From Proteinivorax tanatarense (GTDB lineage Bacteria; Bacillota; Proteinivoracia; Proteinivoracales; Proteinivoracaceae), in contig NZ_CP158367.1 in assembly GCF_040267685.1 (NCBI RefSeq), positions 2,232,001 to 2,296,000 of the forward strand: 64,000 nt of DNA, in the 5' to 3' direction. This document shows, one piece after another, positions 37,135 through 46,298 of the stretch (within the stretch, counting starts at the first letter, position 1; each line of letters begins with the position of its first letter). The notes under the pieces were generated by a model, which worked only from the letters and a program-made list of their open reading frames with translations, was not told the DNA's origin and made no database searches. The position numbers and the translations under genes were made by a program.

Positions 37135-37872
37135 CTATAAGCTTTTATCTATTTGTATTTGATGCGTTCGTATAAAATCTTTTGCCATAGGAGTAATAAT
37201 TGATTTTTCAGGTATGGATATGACGGTAAAATCCTTACAATCCAAATCTTTTAGTTTTTTTTCTGTAATCACTCGTTCCTGTAAAACAATATTTGCTCTA
37301 GAAGCAATTAGCGTTTTTGGGGTTTTAGATAAAAACAAACCGTTCAGGCTCCCTACTTCAATATCTAAATCCTGAATTTTTCTTTTATAGCCTTCGTATA
37401 ATTGGTATAATCCTCTTTTACATGTTTTCGCATGATTTTGATACTCCATGCCATTTTCTAAAACCCCTACCTGCTTACCTAAAATCAAAGCATCTAATAC
37501 CAAATTCGATACTAGATCGCCTTTAATTCCCGTTGCAATAAAAGCCATGCTTGATACCGATAATTTTGGAATCAGAATATATTTTGCATCTTCGAGCTCA
37601 CTTTGTGTGTAGGATGAAATAAACCGTTTAGCCATATTTTGTTTTTGAAAAAAATTTGAAATTTCTTCATAATATTTCACTTCATCTTTTTCTTCTATAT
37701 AACAAATTATTTTTGATATTTCTTTTTTTTCATCAAATGAATTTTGTTGCACTTGTTGAAGAACTTGTTTAGTGATTTTTTCTACTAATTTTTCAATCTC
37801 CACCATATCACTCCCTATACTTTGCAATGCTTCGCAATCCCCAAAAGGGGAAACCAAAAAGGGATTTTCCAC
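37135..37872 (-). CDS. eut-operon protein of unknown function
   Basis: 245 residues from GTG 37872, or 223 from ATG 37806, which has AGGGAGTG upstream and gives the N-terminus MVEIEKLVEKITKQVLQQV, an amphipathic helix like those that direct enzymes into microcompartments. The C-terminus TPMAKDFIRTHQIQI is like the TPSAKEFI motif of EutT/EutQ. Matches what I know of a conserved hypothetical family of Gram-positive eut operons. Probably cargo; no catalytic motif seen. Confidence 0.7.
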   Translation of the reverse strand: MENPFLVSPFGDCEALQSIGSDMVEIEKLVEKITKQVLQQVQQNSFDEKKEISKIICYIEEKDEVKYYEEISNFFQKQNMAKRFISSYTQSELEDAKYILIPKLSVSSMAFIATGIKGDLVSNLVLDALILGKQVGVLENGMEYQNHAKTCKRGLYQLYEGYKRKIQDLDIEVGSLNGLFLSKTPKTLIASRANIVLQERVITEKKLKDLDCKDFTVISIPEKSIITPMAKDFIRTHQIQIDKSL

Positions 37873-37886
37873 GGCATCATCTCCTG

Positions 37887-38567
37887 TTATTTAACAATTT
37901 CTGCTTTTGTTCCAGGTAGATAAGCCGTAGCATTTCCTTCATCATGATCAATATGCATACTAAAACTGTAGTTATCACTTACACGTATTAACACACCCTC
38001 AAGAATTGCTGGACGTCGACTTTTTATTTTTACCGAAACTTCTTGACCATTTTTTACGCCTAATTTTCTTGCATCTTCTTCCGTCATATGAATATGTCTC
38101 TTGGCAACAATCACGCCTTTACTTAAATTTAAAGCCTTTTTTCCTGTTGAAATGATAATTCCTACAGAACCTTCTAAATCTCCAGAATCTTTAAGTGGTG
38201 GTTGAACCCCTAAAGTTCTTGCATCGGTATAAGAAATTTCAACTTGGGATTGAGACCTAGCCGGTCCTAAAATGGCCACATTGTTAATATTTCCCTTTGG
38301 ACCTATCAAATTAACTCGCTCATCATACTGAAACTGTCCTGGTTGAGATAATTTTTTTCGTACACCCAACTCCTCTGAGTCTCCAAATAAAAATTCTAAA
38401 TCTTCTTTACTCAAATGCACATGACGAGCGGAAGTTTCTAAGGGAATTTCTATAGAATCTTTTGCTATAGACTCTTTGACCTCTACTTTTTGAAGACTTT
38501 CAGTATTTCGCATTTCATCAATAAATTCTTTAACAACTTTTTCAATCAACGCTTCATTCATGCTCAT
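37887..38567 (-). CDS. pduL: phosphate acetyltransferase PduL
   Basis: Makes acetyl-phosphate from acetyl-CoA inside the shell, recycling CoA; it replaces EutD here. 226 residues (ATG 38561 is an equally good start given AGGAG nine bases before). Zinc-binding motifs of the PduL fold: SARHVHLS near 43, RHIHMTEEDA near 160, MHIDHDEGNA near 205. The N-terminal helix (ALIEKVVKEFIDEM) looks like an encapsulation peptide. Confidence 0.93.
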   Translation of the reverse strand: MSMNEALIEKVVKEFIDEMRNTESLQKVEVKESIAKDSIEIPLETSARHVHLSKEDLEFLFGDSEELGVRKKLSQPGQFQYDERVNLIGPKGNINNVAILGPARSQSQVEISYTDARTLGVQPPLKDSGDLEGSVGIIISTGKKALNLSKGVIVAKRHIHMTEEDARKLGVKNGQEVSVKIKSRRPAILEGVLIRVSDNYSFSMHIDHDEGNATAYLPGTKAEIVK

Positions 38568-38573
38568 TCACTC

Positions 38574-39347
38574 CTAGTGATAAAAATTGCCTAACCAGCG
38601 ACCCATAAGAATATATAAACCACTGCTTAAGCGATTTAATGCTTGTAAAATATCTTTTCTTTGAACATATCCCTCGGTACTAGCAAAAGCTTGAACACCT
38701 AAAATTTCTACTTCTCTTGAAAAACTTCGTAACCCATTAAGCTTTACTAATACCTCACCCATTGTATGATTTGGAAAAATATGATCCACTCCAAGATATT
38801 TTTTCGGGTTATGCGAAGCTTTGCGTAGACACTCTTCATCCATACCTAAAATATTCAAAGATTGAAGAGGTTCTTCTAAAACTTCTGCTCTTAATATTTC
38901 ACGAGTCAATTTTAAGATTTCGTCTAAATCTTTTACTACTTTTTCCTCTTTTGCTTTCATTAAATCTACTTGAACCTTTAATATTTCTGCTTGAAAACTA
39001 TCAAGTTTCCCTCGCAACTGAATTCTTAAATCATCTTTGCGAACCAGTACATTTCCATACAATTGTGTCATATATTCTGGTTTTTCTTGAAAAGATCCTC
39101 CATGATAGTAATCTTTGTACTTAGGCCTTTTTTCTGTCATGTCAGTCTTATCTATATTGTGTTGTTCTATAGTCTCTTGCTTCTGCTCAGAGTTTTTTTG
39201 ACTATCCTCATATATTAATTCAATTTTTTTTTGTTTAATGAATTCTTGAGCTGATGGGGTCACCATAACTTTAGAATTTATAAGATATTTTTTAGGGAAT
39301 TTATTTTTAAACTCCTCTCGGAGTCTTGTTTCAGTTAAAACTTTCAT
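38574..39347 (-). CDS. eutT: ethanolamine-type cobalamin adenosyltransferase EutT
   Basis: 257 residues; makes adenosylcobalamin for EutBC. Conserved N-terminus VLTETRLREEFK and TPSAQEFIKQKKIELIYE; the C-terminal ATR domain has YGNVLVRKDDLRIQLRGKLDS. The CCX2C cysteines known from Salmonella EutT are not seen, so this is the metal-variant clostridial type. The start follows AAGGAGGG. Confidence 0.88.
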   Translation of the reverse strand: MKVLTETRLREEFKNKFPKKYLINSKVMVTPSAQEFIKQKKIELIYEDSQKNSEQKQETIEQHNIDKTDMTEKRPKYKDYYHGGSFQEKPEYMTQLYGNVLVRKDDLRIQLRGKLDSFQAEILKVQVDLMKAKEEKVVKDLDEILKLTREILRAEVLEEPLQSLNILGMDEECLRKASHNPKKYLGVDHIFPNHTMGEVLVKLNGLRSFSREVEILGVQAFASTEGYVQRKDILQALNRLSSGLYILMGRWLGNFYH

Positions 39348-39404
39348 AGACGCCCTCCTTTGTAATTAATTCCTCCCAGATTATTAAATCTAGGAGGAAG
39401 CCAA

Positions 39405-39689
39405 CTACTCTTTAATTTGTGGAAGGATGGTTTCTACTTCACCATGAGGTCGTGGAATTACATGTACAGATAATAACTCCCCTACACGCTCTGCTGCCGC
39501 TGCTCCTGCATCTGTTGCAGCTTTAATAGCGCCTACATCTCCTCGCACCATAACTGTTACTAACCCACCTCCAACTTGTTCTTTTCCTACAATAGCTACA
39601 TTTGCTGCTTTAACCATTGCATCTGCTGCCTCAATTGCACCTACTAATCCTTTTGTTTCCACCATTCCTAATGCGTTTAAAGTTGCCAT
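39405..39689 (-). CDS. eutM: microcompartment shell protein EutM
   Basis: 94-residue single BMC domain, the main hexameric tile. [20 protein letters not shown] at the N-terminus and [11 protein letters not shown] at the C-terminus are diagnostic. The start follows AGGAGG. Confidence 0.97.
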   Translation of the reverse strand: MATLNALGMVETKGLVGAIEAADAMVKAANVAIVGKEQVGGGLVTVMVRGDVGAIKAATDAGAAAAERVGELLSVHVIPRPHGEVETILPQIKE

Positions 39690-39714
39690 TTAAAATTCCT
39701 CCTCTTAATATTTT

Positions 39715-41199
39715 TTATTTTTTTAAATTCTTCATTACCAACTTAGTAATCATATCAATTTCTTCTTTGCTTAAGGATTCTGCCGAAGAAGACTTTTCTT
39801 CTGCAGTTCCTGTTGCTTGAGAAATTTTGCAAGTGTCTTGTGTTCTTTCTTTAATTCCATACGCCATTCGTCTAATATCGATTAAATGCATTGGACTTAC
39901 ATTATCTGAAGTCGCACTGCCACCGATTGCACCACAGCCTAAAGTAAAAGAAGGTGCTAAATTTGTACTTAATCCTACAGCTCCTTGAGTTGAAGGTGTA
40001 TTCACCAACAATCGTGATACAGGTTTTTCTAAGGCAAAAGCCTTGATGATTTCCTCATTTTTTGAATGGATTGCTAAGGTGTGACCTAATCCTCCATTTT
40101 CTAATAACTCATAGCATTTTTCACAAGCCTTCTTCCAATTATCTACTTGATAAAATGCTAGCAGTGAAGTAAGTTTTTCTTTAGAAAAATGAATATCCTT
40201 CCCAACCTCTGTTTCTTCAGAAATAAGAAGTTTTGTGCCTTTTGGAATTTCAATTCCTGCCATATCTGCAATAAAACTTGCTGATTGCCCTACAATCTTC
40301 GGATTCATTCCACCTCGTTTTGTTTCCATTATCGCTTTTACTTTCTCTAACGCTTCACCAGATAAAAAGTATCCACCTTGTGCTTGCAATTCTTTTTTTA
40401 TCTTATCTGCTACACAGTTTTCTGTAACAATAGCTTGTTCCGAAGCGCATACTGTTCCATTATCAAAAGTTTTACTCGATATGATCTTGCTAATAGCTTC
40501 TTGCACATCAGCGCTTCTTTCTATAAAAGCAGGAACATTTCCAGGTCCTACTCCTAAAGCAGGAGTCCCTGAACTATAAGCTGCTTTTACCATTGCTGAA
40601 CCACCTGTAGCAAGAATTAAATCTACTCCAGCATGCTTCATTAATGCACTTGTTCCTTCTAACGTAGTAGCTGTCATGGACTGGATCAATCCACTAGGCG
40701 CACCAGCTTTTACGGCAGCTTTATTTAAAAGCTCTACCGTTTTTAAAATACTATTTAGCGCGCTAGGATGTGGACTAAAAACAACTGCATTTCCTGCTTT
40801 TAAAGCAATCATTGCTTTATAAATTACCGTAGAGGTTGGATTTGTGGAAGGAATTAATGCAGCAATTACCCCAACCGGGTTTCCAATTTCTACAATCCCA
40901 TTTTCTTGGTCTTCATCAATAATTCCAATAGTTCGCATATCTTTTATATATTCATAAACACCTGTACTTGCAATTTCATTTTTTATTTTTTTATCTTGCC
41001 ATTTCCCAAATCCCGTTTCTTGGTAAGCCAATTGAGCTAAATATTCAGCTTGGCGCTCCCCTACATCTTTCATAGCTTCCACTACTTGATTAATATCCTG
41101 TTGGCTAAATTCTGCAAATTCTTTTTGAGCTTCATTTGCTTTTCGGATCATATCTCGTACTTCCTGTAATGATAATAAATCTTTATCTACCAATGCCAA
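39715..41199 (-). CDS. eutE: acylating acetaldehyde dehydrogenase EutE
   Basis: 494 residues; oxidises acetaldehyde with CoA and NAD to acetyl-CoA. Catalytic Cys in DNGTVCASEQA near 268; NAD region PSTNPTSTVIYKAM near 116. The C-terminal helix after a Ser/Glu-rich linker (SKEEIDMITKLVMKNLKK) looks like an encapsulation tag, here at the C-terminus. The TTG start directly follows the stop of the shell gene before it (TAATTG), with GGAGGTGG upstream. Confidence 0.95.
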   Translation of the reverse strand: MALVDKDLLSLQEVRDMIRKANEAQKEFAEFSQQDINQVVEAMKDVGERQAEYLAQLAYQETGFGKWQDKKIKNEIASTGVYEYIKDMRTIGIIDEDQENGIVEIGNPVGVIAALIPSTNPTSTVIYKAMIALKAGNAVVFSPHPSALNSILKTVELLNKAAVKAGAPSGLIQSMTATTLEGTSALMKHAGVDLILATGGSAMVKAAYSSGTPALGVGPGNVPAFIERSADVQEAISKIISSKTFDNGTVCASEQAIVTENCVADKIKKELQAQGGYFLSGEALEKVKAIMETKRGGMNPKIVGQSASFIADMAGIEIPKGTKLLISEETEVGKDIHFSKEKLTSLLAFYQVDNWKKACEKCYELLENGGLGHTLAIHSKNEEIIKAFALEKPVSRLLVNTPSTQGAVGLSTNLAPSFTLGCGAIGGSATSDNVSPMHLIDIRRMAYGIKERTQDTCKISQATGTAEEKSSSAESLSKEEIDMITKLVMKNLKK

Positions 41200-41721
41200 T
41201 TATTCCACCTCCGGTTGTGTTTTTTCTAAGATCGCTTTTATTAACTGTGACTTATTGGCAAATTTAATATTTTTGCTTTCAATGGCAAAGTTTTCAAAAC
41301 TTCTGGCTATTCTCCTTAATTCAGTAACCTTTAATTTATCAAGCTTTTGTTTTGATAAACTTTCATTGTTTTTGGGGACAAGATTTTGCTTTTTAGGCTC
41401 TAATAATTCTGTTAAATCCTTTTTTTGCTCTTGACCAGTACAAGAATTAATTGAACCATAAAAAAGTTTTTCTGTCTCCTTATCCAATCTAGCAATTACA
41501 TGATGAGATACTAAGACACCTATACTTTCAATTGTTGCACTTCCAGCTTCAACCGAAGCTTTTACTGCAGCTACATCTCCTTGAATTAAAATAGTTACCA
41601 ATCCCCCACCAGGTAATTGCACGCTTTTTATTCCTACATTCGCCGATTTTAACGCACTATCTACTCCTGCAATTGCTGGAAGATATCCATAGGTTTCCAA
41701 GATTCCTAAGGCATAACTCAT
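41200..41721 (-). CDS. BMC shell protein with C-terminal SAP/Rho-N-like domain (EutK-like)
   Basis: 173 residues. Residues 1-90 are a BMC domain (LGILETYGYLPAIAGVDSAL, HHVIARLD). After a charged linker, residues 125-170 (LDKLKVTELRRIARSF, then NKSQLIKAILE) resemble SAP or Rho-N helical motifs that bind nucleic acid. E. coli EutK also carries an HTH-like tail, so this may be its Gram-positive counterpart. Possible role: tethering RNA or DNA at the shell; unproven. Confidence 0.82.
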   Translation of the reverse strand: MSYALGILETYGYLPAIAGVDSALKSANVGIKSVQLPGGGLVTILIQGDVAAVKASVEAGSATIESIGVLVSHHVIARLDKETEKLFYGSINSCTGQEQKKDLTELLEPKKQNLVPKNNESLSKQKLDKLKVTELRRIARSFENFAIESKNIKFANKSQLIKAILEKTQPEVE

Positions 41722-41739
41722 AATGGTTATCTCCTCACC

Positions 41740-42393
41740 TTAGTATTTCTTTGGGTTTTCCGCTACAAACTGTACAGCTTCGGCGAAAGCTTCGCATGCG
41801 GCTTGACAAGCAGATTGGCTACCTGTTAATAATCCTCCACCAAAATTAGTCTCCGATGGCGGACCATAAAAACTGACAATCTTAACATCAGCGGCTTTCA
41901 TCGCTGCATCTAGTGCATAGACTGATTCAAGGGGTGGAGCAATAAGATATGCTAGTGCTTCGCCTTCTTTGATCCCTGCTTCTTTTGATAAGTATGAACC
42001 TGTTCGTGAGATGCAGTGAGCATAATAGGCAATAGAATCATCTTCATTGGCACTATAAAAGCACGCCTCATTTTCTACAACATCTACAATAACATCTATC
42101 CCACTTCTTACTTCGGCAGGATCAGGTCCTGAAATGATTCCAATAACTTCTCCTGCTAATTTTGTATTAGCATTGTCGGCTCCACCATAAAAAGATTTGG
42201 CATAAACTACTTGAATATCCGCTGTTTTAGTTGCTTCATCTAAAGCTGTATATAGTACATCATCACTATCAGCAGTAACAATTCCTATGCTTCTGTGCCC
42301 AGTTTGCAGTCCTAACTCCTTCACTAAATCGGTACTTACATTAGGAATGACTTTAATACTTAAAATCGAAGCACGTAGTGCATCATTCTTCAT
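41740..42393 (-). CDS. eutL: microcompartment shell protein EutL
   Basis: 217 residues from ATG 42393 (GGAG eight bases before; a GTG at 42402 is possible). Tandem BMC domain trimer protein with gated pore: VIPNVSTDLVKELGLQTGHRS at the start and NFGGGLLTGSQSACQAACEAF near the end. Between eutC and the K-like gene. Confidence 0.95.
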   Translation of the reverse strand: MKNDALRASILSIKVIPNVSTDLVKELGLQTGHRSIGIVTADSDDVLYTALDEATKTADIQVVYAKSFYGGADNANTKLAGEVIGIISGPDPAEVRSGIDVIVDVVENEACFYSANEDDSIAYYAHCISRTGSYLSKEAGIKEGEALAYLIAPPLESVYALDAAMKAADVKIVSFYGPPSETNFGGGLLTGSQSACQAACEAFAEAVQFVAENPKKY

Positions 42394-42418
42394 TTTCTTC
42401 ACTCCATTCTTGTAATTT

Positions 42419-43333
42419 TTAAACTTTTAAATCTAATCCGCTGGCTTTTTGTCTCAACATTTCTTTTACTAATCCTGCAATATGCGCTCCTGCTTCAGTA
42501 GCAGGTGTCCCCCCATTATGAATGTTAGAAATCACTGTACGGCGCGACTCAGGCATGCCTACTTTTGCGCCATAAGCCATATAGCAACTCATACTTTCAC
42601 CTGTCGCTAGACCTGGACGTTCTCCAATTAGAACGACAGTAACTTTTGCATCAAGAGTTTCGGAAATTACATCCATTGCTGGAACTCGCCCATGCTTTAC
42701 AAAAAAAGGTGTCCCAGCTTTAATCCCTTCATTTTTTAACCCTTGCATAATTGATGGCAAAATTTCTTCAATATTTGCTTCAATGGCAGTAGAACTTAAT
42801 CCATCCGATACATAAATCTGTACTTCTGGAGAAGGAATACATTCTGCTTTAATCTTTTGAATGCTTTCATCACTAAATTTTCTTCCTAAATCTGGCCTAG
42901 TAATATATTCATCTTTGTTTTTGCATAAGGTGTTAATCATAAACAGGTTCATTTTCTTTAATAAATCTTCGGATACATATGAAAATACAGCATCCATAGC
43001 TACAGCATGATCTGCTCTAAAGCGCAAAAGTGTATCCGTTTTATATCTAGATCCAGTTCTCCATATTCCTACTCTTGCTGAGGTTTTTTCTTTTAATGCC
43101 ATGTAAGATTCTTTCTCTTTCGGATCAGGAACTTTATAATATTCTTGTAATCGTTGCTCAGTAATATCATGTAACTCTTTATCCGTTACTGAAAGACTTT
43201 CATTGCCAATTTTTTCATTAATTTGCTGATTAATTGTTTTTTCAAATGTTTCTTTAGAATGACCTGAGTTCTGTGTTGCTAACTGTTCAACAATTTGTTG
43301 AACCATTTCTTTAATTGCCGATTCAGAAATCAA
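42419..43333 (-). CDS. eutC: ethanolamine ammonia-lyase small subunit EutC
   Basis: 304 residues; with EutB forms the adenosylcobalamin lyase. VGIWRTGSRYKTDTLLRFRADHA near 115 and LIGERPGLATGESMSCYMAY near 230 are family blocks. The first 60 residues include an amphipathic helix (IKEMVQQIVEQL) that can target the enzyme to the shell. TTG start, seven bases after GGAGGCG. Confidence 0.96.
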   Translation of the reverse strand: MISESAIKEMVQQIVEQLATQNSGHSKETFEKTINQQINEKIGNESLSVTDKELHDITEQRLQEYYKVPDPKEKESYMALKEKTSARVGIWRTGSRYKTDTLLRFRADHAVAMDAVFSYVSEDLLKKMNLFMINTLCKNKDEYITRPDLGRKFSDESIQKIKAECIPSPEVQIYVSDGLSSTAIEANIEEILPSIMQGLKNEGIKAGTPFFVKHGRVPAMDVISETLDAKVTVVLIGERPGLATGESMSCYMAYGAKVGMPESRRTVISNIHNGGTPATEAGAHIAGLVKEMLRQKASGLDLKV

Positions 43334-43355
43334 TACTATTCGCCTCCTTAGTCTT

Positions 43356-44720
43356 TTATTTTAGAAAGATTGATGCATCTCCAGCTTTCTTTGATAATCT
43401 TCCATTTTTATAGATTCCCACTTCTTCTAACCATTCTTTAAATGCAGGAATCGGTTGTAAATTCAATAATTCCCTTAATGTTGCGGCGTCATGAAAACTG
43501 GAACTCTGATAATTTAACATAATATCGTCTCCAGAAGGTACGCCAATTAGGAAATTGCAACCTGCATTACTCAATAACATACTTAAATTTTCAATGTCAT
43601 TTTGATCTGCTTTCATATGGTTTGTATAGCAAACATCTACTCCCATTGGAAGGCCAGATAATTTCCCCATAAAATGATCTTCTAATCCTGCACGGATAAC
43701 TTGTTTGCTATTATACAAGTATTCCGGACCAATAAACCCTACAACTGTATTGACTAAGAAGGGTTTATGTTTTCTAGCTAACCCATAACATCTAGCTTCT
43801 AACGTAACTTGGTCTACATCCATATGAGCATCAGAGGATAGTTCTGAACCCTGTCCGGTTTCAAAATACATAACATTAGGACCTGTAGAGGTTCCTTCTT
43901 TTAACACCAATTCTTGAGCTTCAGTTAATAATTGATCGGTTACTCCAAAAGCTTCATTTCCTTTTTCTGTCCCAGCGATACTTTGAAAAATCATATCCGT
44001 CGGTGCCCCTTGTTTTACTGCTTCCATTTGTGTCGTAACATGAGCTAAGATGCACGTTTGTGTAGGGATCTTCCACTCTTGCTTTACACTTTCAAACAAC
44101 TCCATAACTCTTTTGGCACTACTTACGGTATCATTTACAGGATTAAGCCCTAATACTGCATCTCCAGCTCCATAGCTTAAACCTTCAAATAAAGAGGCTT
44201 TAATTCCCTCAATATTGTCGGTAGTATGATTTGGTTGCAAGCGATAGGCTAAGGTTCCATCTTCTCCAATGGTGGTATTGCAATGCGCAGTAATTTCAAT
44301 TTTTTTTGCTCCATACACTAAATCTAGGTTGGACATTAATTTTGCTACTGCTGCCACCATTTCACTGGTTAATCCTCTACTAATCCTCTGAATGTCGCTC
44401 CCTTTGGTGTGGTCATTCAAAATCCACTCTCTAAGATCTGAAACTGTCCAATTTTTAATTTCTTCATAAATTCGGTTGTTAACGCCATCTTGAATGACTC
44501 TTGTAACCTCATCTTTTTCATAAGGTACTGCTGGATTATTCCGAAGATCCTTTAATGTTAAATTACTTAATACTTCTTTTGCAGCAATTCTTTCTGTTGT
44601 AGATTCTGCAGCCAATCCCGCTAATTTATCTCCAGAGCGTTCTTCGTTGGCTTTGGACATCACTTCATTTAGGTTTTTGAAATGATATACCGTGCCGAAT
44701 ACTTTCGTCTTTAATAGCAT
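43356..44720 (-). CDS. eutB: ethanolamine ammonia-lyase large subunit EutB
   Basis: 454-residue TIM barrel that binds ethanolamine and B12 and splits it to acetaldehyde and ammonia. Diagnostic blocks: KANEERSGDKLAGLAAES, GLNPVNDTVSSAKRVMELF, YFETGQGSELSSDAHMDVDQ. 22 bases before eutC, and the start follows AGGGAG. Confidence 0.98.
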   Translation of the reverse strand: MLLKTKVFGTVYHFKNLNEVMSKANEERSGDKLAGLAAESTTERIAAKEVLSNLTLKDLRNNPAVPYEKDEVTRVIQDGVNNRIYEEIKNWTVSDLREWILNDHTKGSDIQRISRGLTSEMVAAVAKLMSNLDLVYGAKKIEITAHCNTTIGEDGTLAYRLQPNHTTDNIEGIKASLFEGLSYGAGDAVLGLNPVNDTVSSAKRVMELFESVKQEWKIPTQTCILAHVTTQMEAVKQGAPTDMIFQSIAGTEKGNEAFGVTDQLLTEAQELVLKEGTSTGPNVMYFETGQGSELSSDAHMDVDQVTLEARCYGLARKHKPFLVNTVVGFIGPEYLYNSKQVIRAGLEDHFMGKLSGLPMGVDVCYTNHMKADQNDIENLSMLLSNAGCNFLIGVPSGDDIMLNYQSSSFHDAATLRELLNLQPIPAFKEWLEEVGIYKNGRLSKKAGDASIFLK

Positions 44721-44755
44721 CTTTTAATCTCCCTTCTATAATTAGATAGATATTA

Positions 44756-46189
44756 TTAATAACTAAATACTAGAGTTTTAATAATCACTGGTACAACTTT
44801 TCCCCCAGCTAAAGGCTTGCCAATATCAATATAATCTCCATTATCTACTTTTATGGTATCAATACAAATAATTGGATTTTTTTTATCCAAATGGGCATTG
44901 ATGCTTTGCCCTAATATTTTGGCCATATCTTGTTCTACCACCACAATAATGGGTTGGTTTGCTCCCAACTTTTTTTGCATTCCTTGGATAATTGACTTTG
45001 CAAAATCTTGGATTTGTTGAAACTTGGGATTTTTAATCCCATGCATCGAAAGAGCTACAAGTTGATTATCATTCTCTAATGCAAACCAATCTAATTTTTC
45101 TTTAATTCTTTCCGTAAGTTTCTCTGGCTCTAATGCTTCGTCTTCTGAGTTAAGGCGTAAAATTGGAACGTTTTTTATCGGAAGTAATTCTGATGCAATG
45201 GTAATCGTACTCCCACTAATTTCTGTGGTATGTGTTCCTGCTCCCACTACAGTGGCTCCTATCGTCTCTATTGCTGTAATAAGTTCTATATCTTTTATCC
45301 AAGATGAATTGTGAATCGCTTGTCCAAAAACTAAGCCAATATCTCCATATTTTAAAGGATCTTCATCTTTTTTTTGAAAAAAGCAATCCGCTACTCCTCC
45401 CGAGAAAGAGAGATAATCAATAGCCATTTTTTTTCTCAAAGGTTTCGCCGTAACCATTTCTTTAAGCAAAGGTGTCTCTGGAAGAATTCCTACACTTTCT
45501 GCTAAAATTGACGCCATGCGATTACAAATTTTTTGCAAATCGTCCACAGACAATAGTTGACCAACTTTTAAAGAAATACCGATCTCTTCTGCCAGTATTT
45601 TTATTTTTTTTGAAACATAAGAAACTTCCCTCGTACCTTCTTTAAATTTAATCAACCTTCCACCAATATCTAAGCAAGTGGTATCGATCACTTCTCCATT
45701 TTGGAAAACAGCAATATTGGTTGTTCCTCCGCCAATATCTAAATTGGCTACTATTGTGTTTTTTTCTTTCGAGACTTTCCCAGCCCCCGCTCCCTTACCT
45801 GCAATAATGCTCTCTAAGTCTGGACCTGCAGTTGCAACTACAAAGTCTCCCGCCATGCCACTAAGCATCGTTAGTATTTCATTAGCATTTTCTTTTCGCG
45901 CCGTCTCCCCAGTAATAATTACCGCGCCTGTATCAACTTTATCATAAGAAATTTTTGCTTTTTCATATTCTTTCTCGATAATTTGACGTACGGCTGGTCC
46001 GTCAATCTTTGTGTCTGATAGTAATGGAGTAAAATGGATATCACTACGATATACAACTTCTTTATCAATAATTTGTATTTTAGGGATAGCCATCATAGAT
46101 GCCGTATTTTCAATAGCAAAACGACTAAATACCAGCTGAGTAGTAGATGTTCCAATATCAATTCCTACGCTTAAAATATAATCTTGCAT
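44756..46189 (-). CDS. eutA: ethanolamine ammonia-lyase reactivase EutA
   Basis: 477 residues with the actin/Hsp70-like ATPase fold: [14 protein letters not shown] near 9 and [14 protein letters not shown] near 148 bind phosphate. Frees inactivated B12 from EutBC using ATP. First gene after the second antitermination site; the start follows GGAGGAA. Confidence 0.95.
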   Translation of the reverse strand: MQDYILSVGIDIGTSTTQLVFSRFAIENTASMMAIPKIQIIDKEVVYRSDIHFTPLLSDTKIDGPAVRQIIEKEYEKAKISYDKVDTGAVIITGETARKENANEILTMLSGMAGDFVVATAGPDLESIIAGKGAGAGKVSKEKNTIVANLDIGGGTTNIAVFQNGEVIDTTCLDIGGRLIKFKEGTREVSYVSKKIKILAEEIGISLKVGQLLSVDDLQKICNRMASILAESVGILPETPLLKEMVTAKPLRKKMAIDYLSFSGGVADCFFQKKDEDPLKYGDIGLVFGQAIHNSSWIKDIELITAIETIGATVVGAGTHTTEISGSTITIASELLPIKNVPILRLNSEDEALEPEKLTERIKEKLDWFALENDNQLVALSMHGIKNPKFQQIQDFAKSIIQGMQKKLGANQPIIVVVEQDMAKILGQSINAHLDKKNPIICIDTIKVDNGDYIDIGKPLAGGKVVPVIIKTLVFSY

Positions 46190-46214
46190 GGAATTCCTCC
46201 TTCCTAATTACATC

Positions 46215-46293
46215 AAAAAACGGAGCCAAAAAACATGGATAATCTCCATGAAATTTTGGCTCCGTTGCCTCTTAAAAGTACGCCGTTGTACTT
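46215..46293 (-). promoter_or_regulatory. EutV dual-hairpin antitermination site before eutA
   Basis: Minus strand: P1 is AAGTAC-AACGGC-GTACTT (46276-46293), P2 is GGC-AACGGA-GCC (46258-46269). Both hexaloops have A at position 1 and G at position 4, the ANTAR rule. P2 overlaps the 5' arm of a terminator (CGGAGCCAAAA with TTTTGGCTCCG, plus inner CATGGA/TCCATG, then T6; 46215-46264). EutV bound to P1-P2 would prevent the terminator. Confidence 0.88.
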
Positions 46294-46298
46294 TTTAT

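Noticed and set aside
39617..41000. Plus-strand ORFs opposite eutM and eutE
   Set aside because: Antisense shadows of conserved genes without promoters or ribosome sites.
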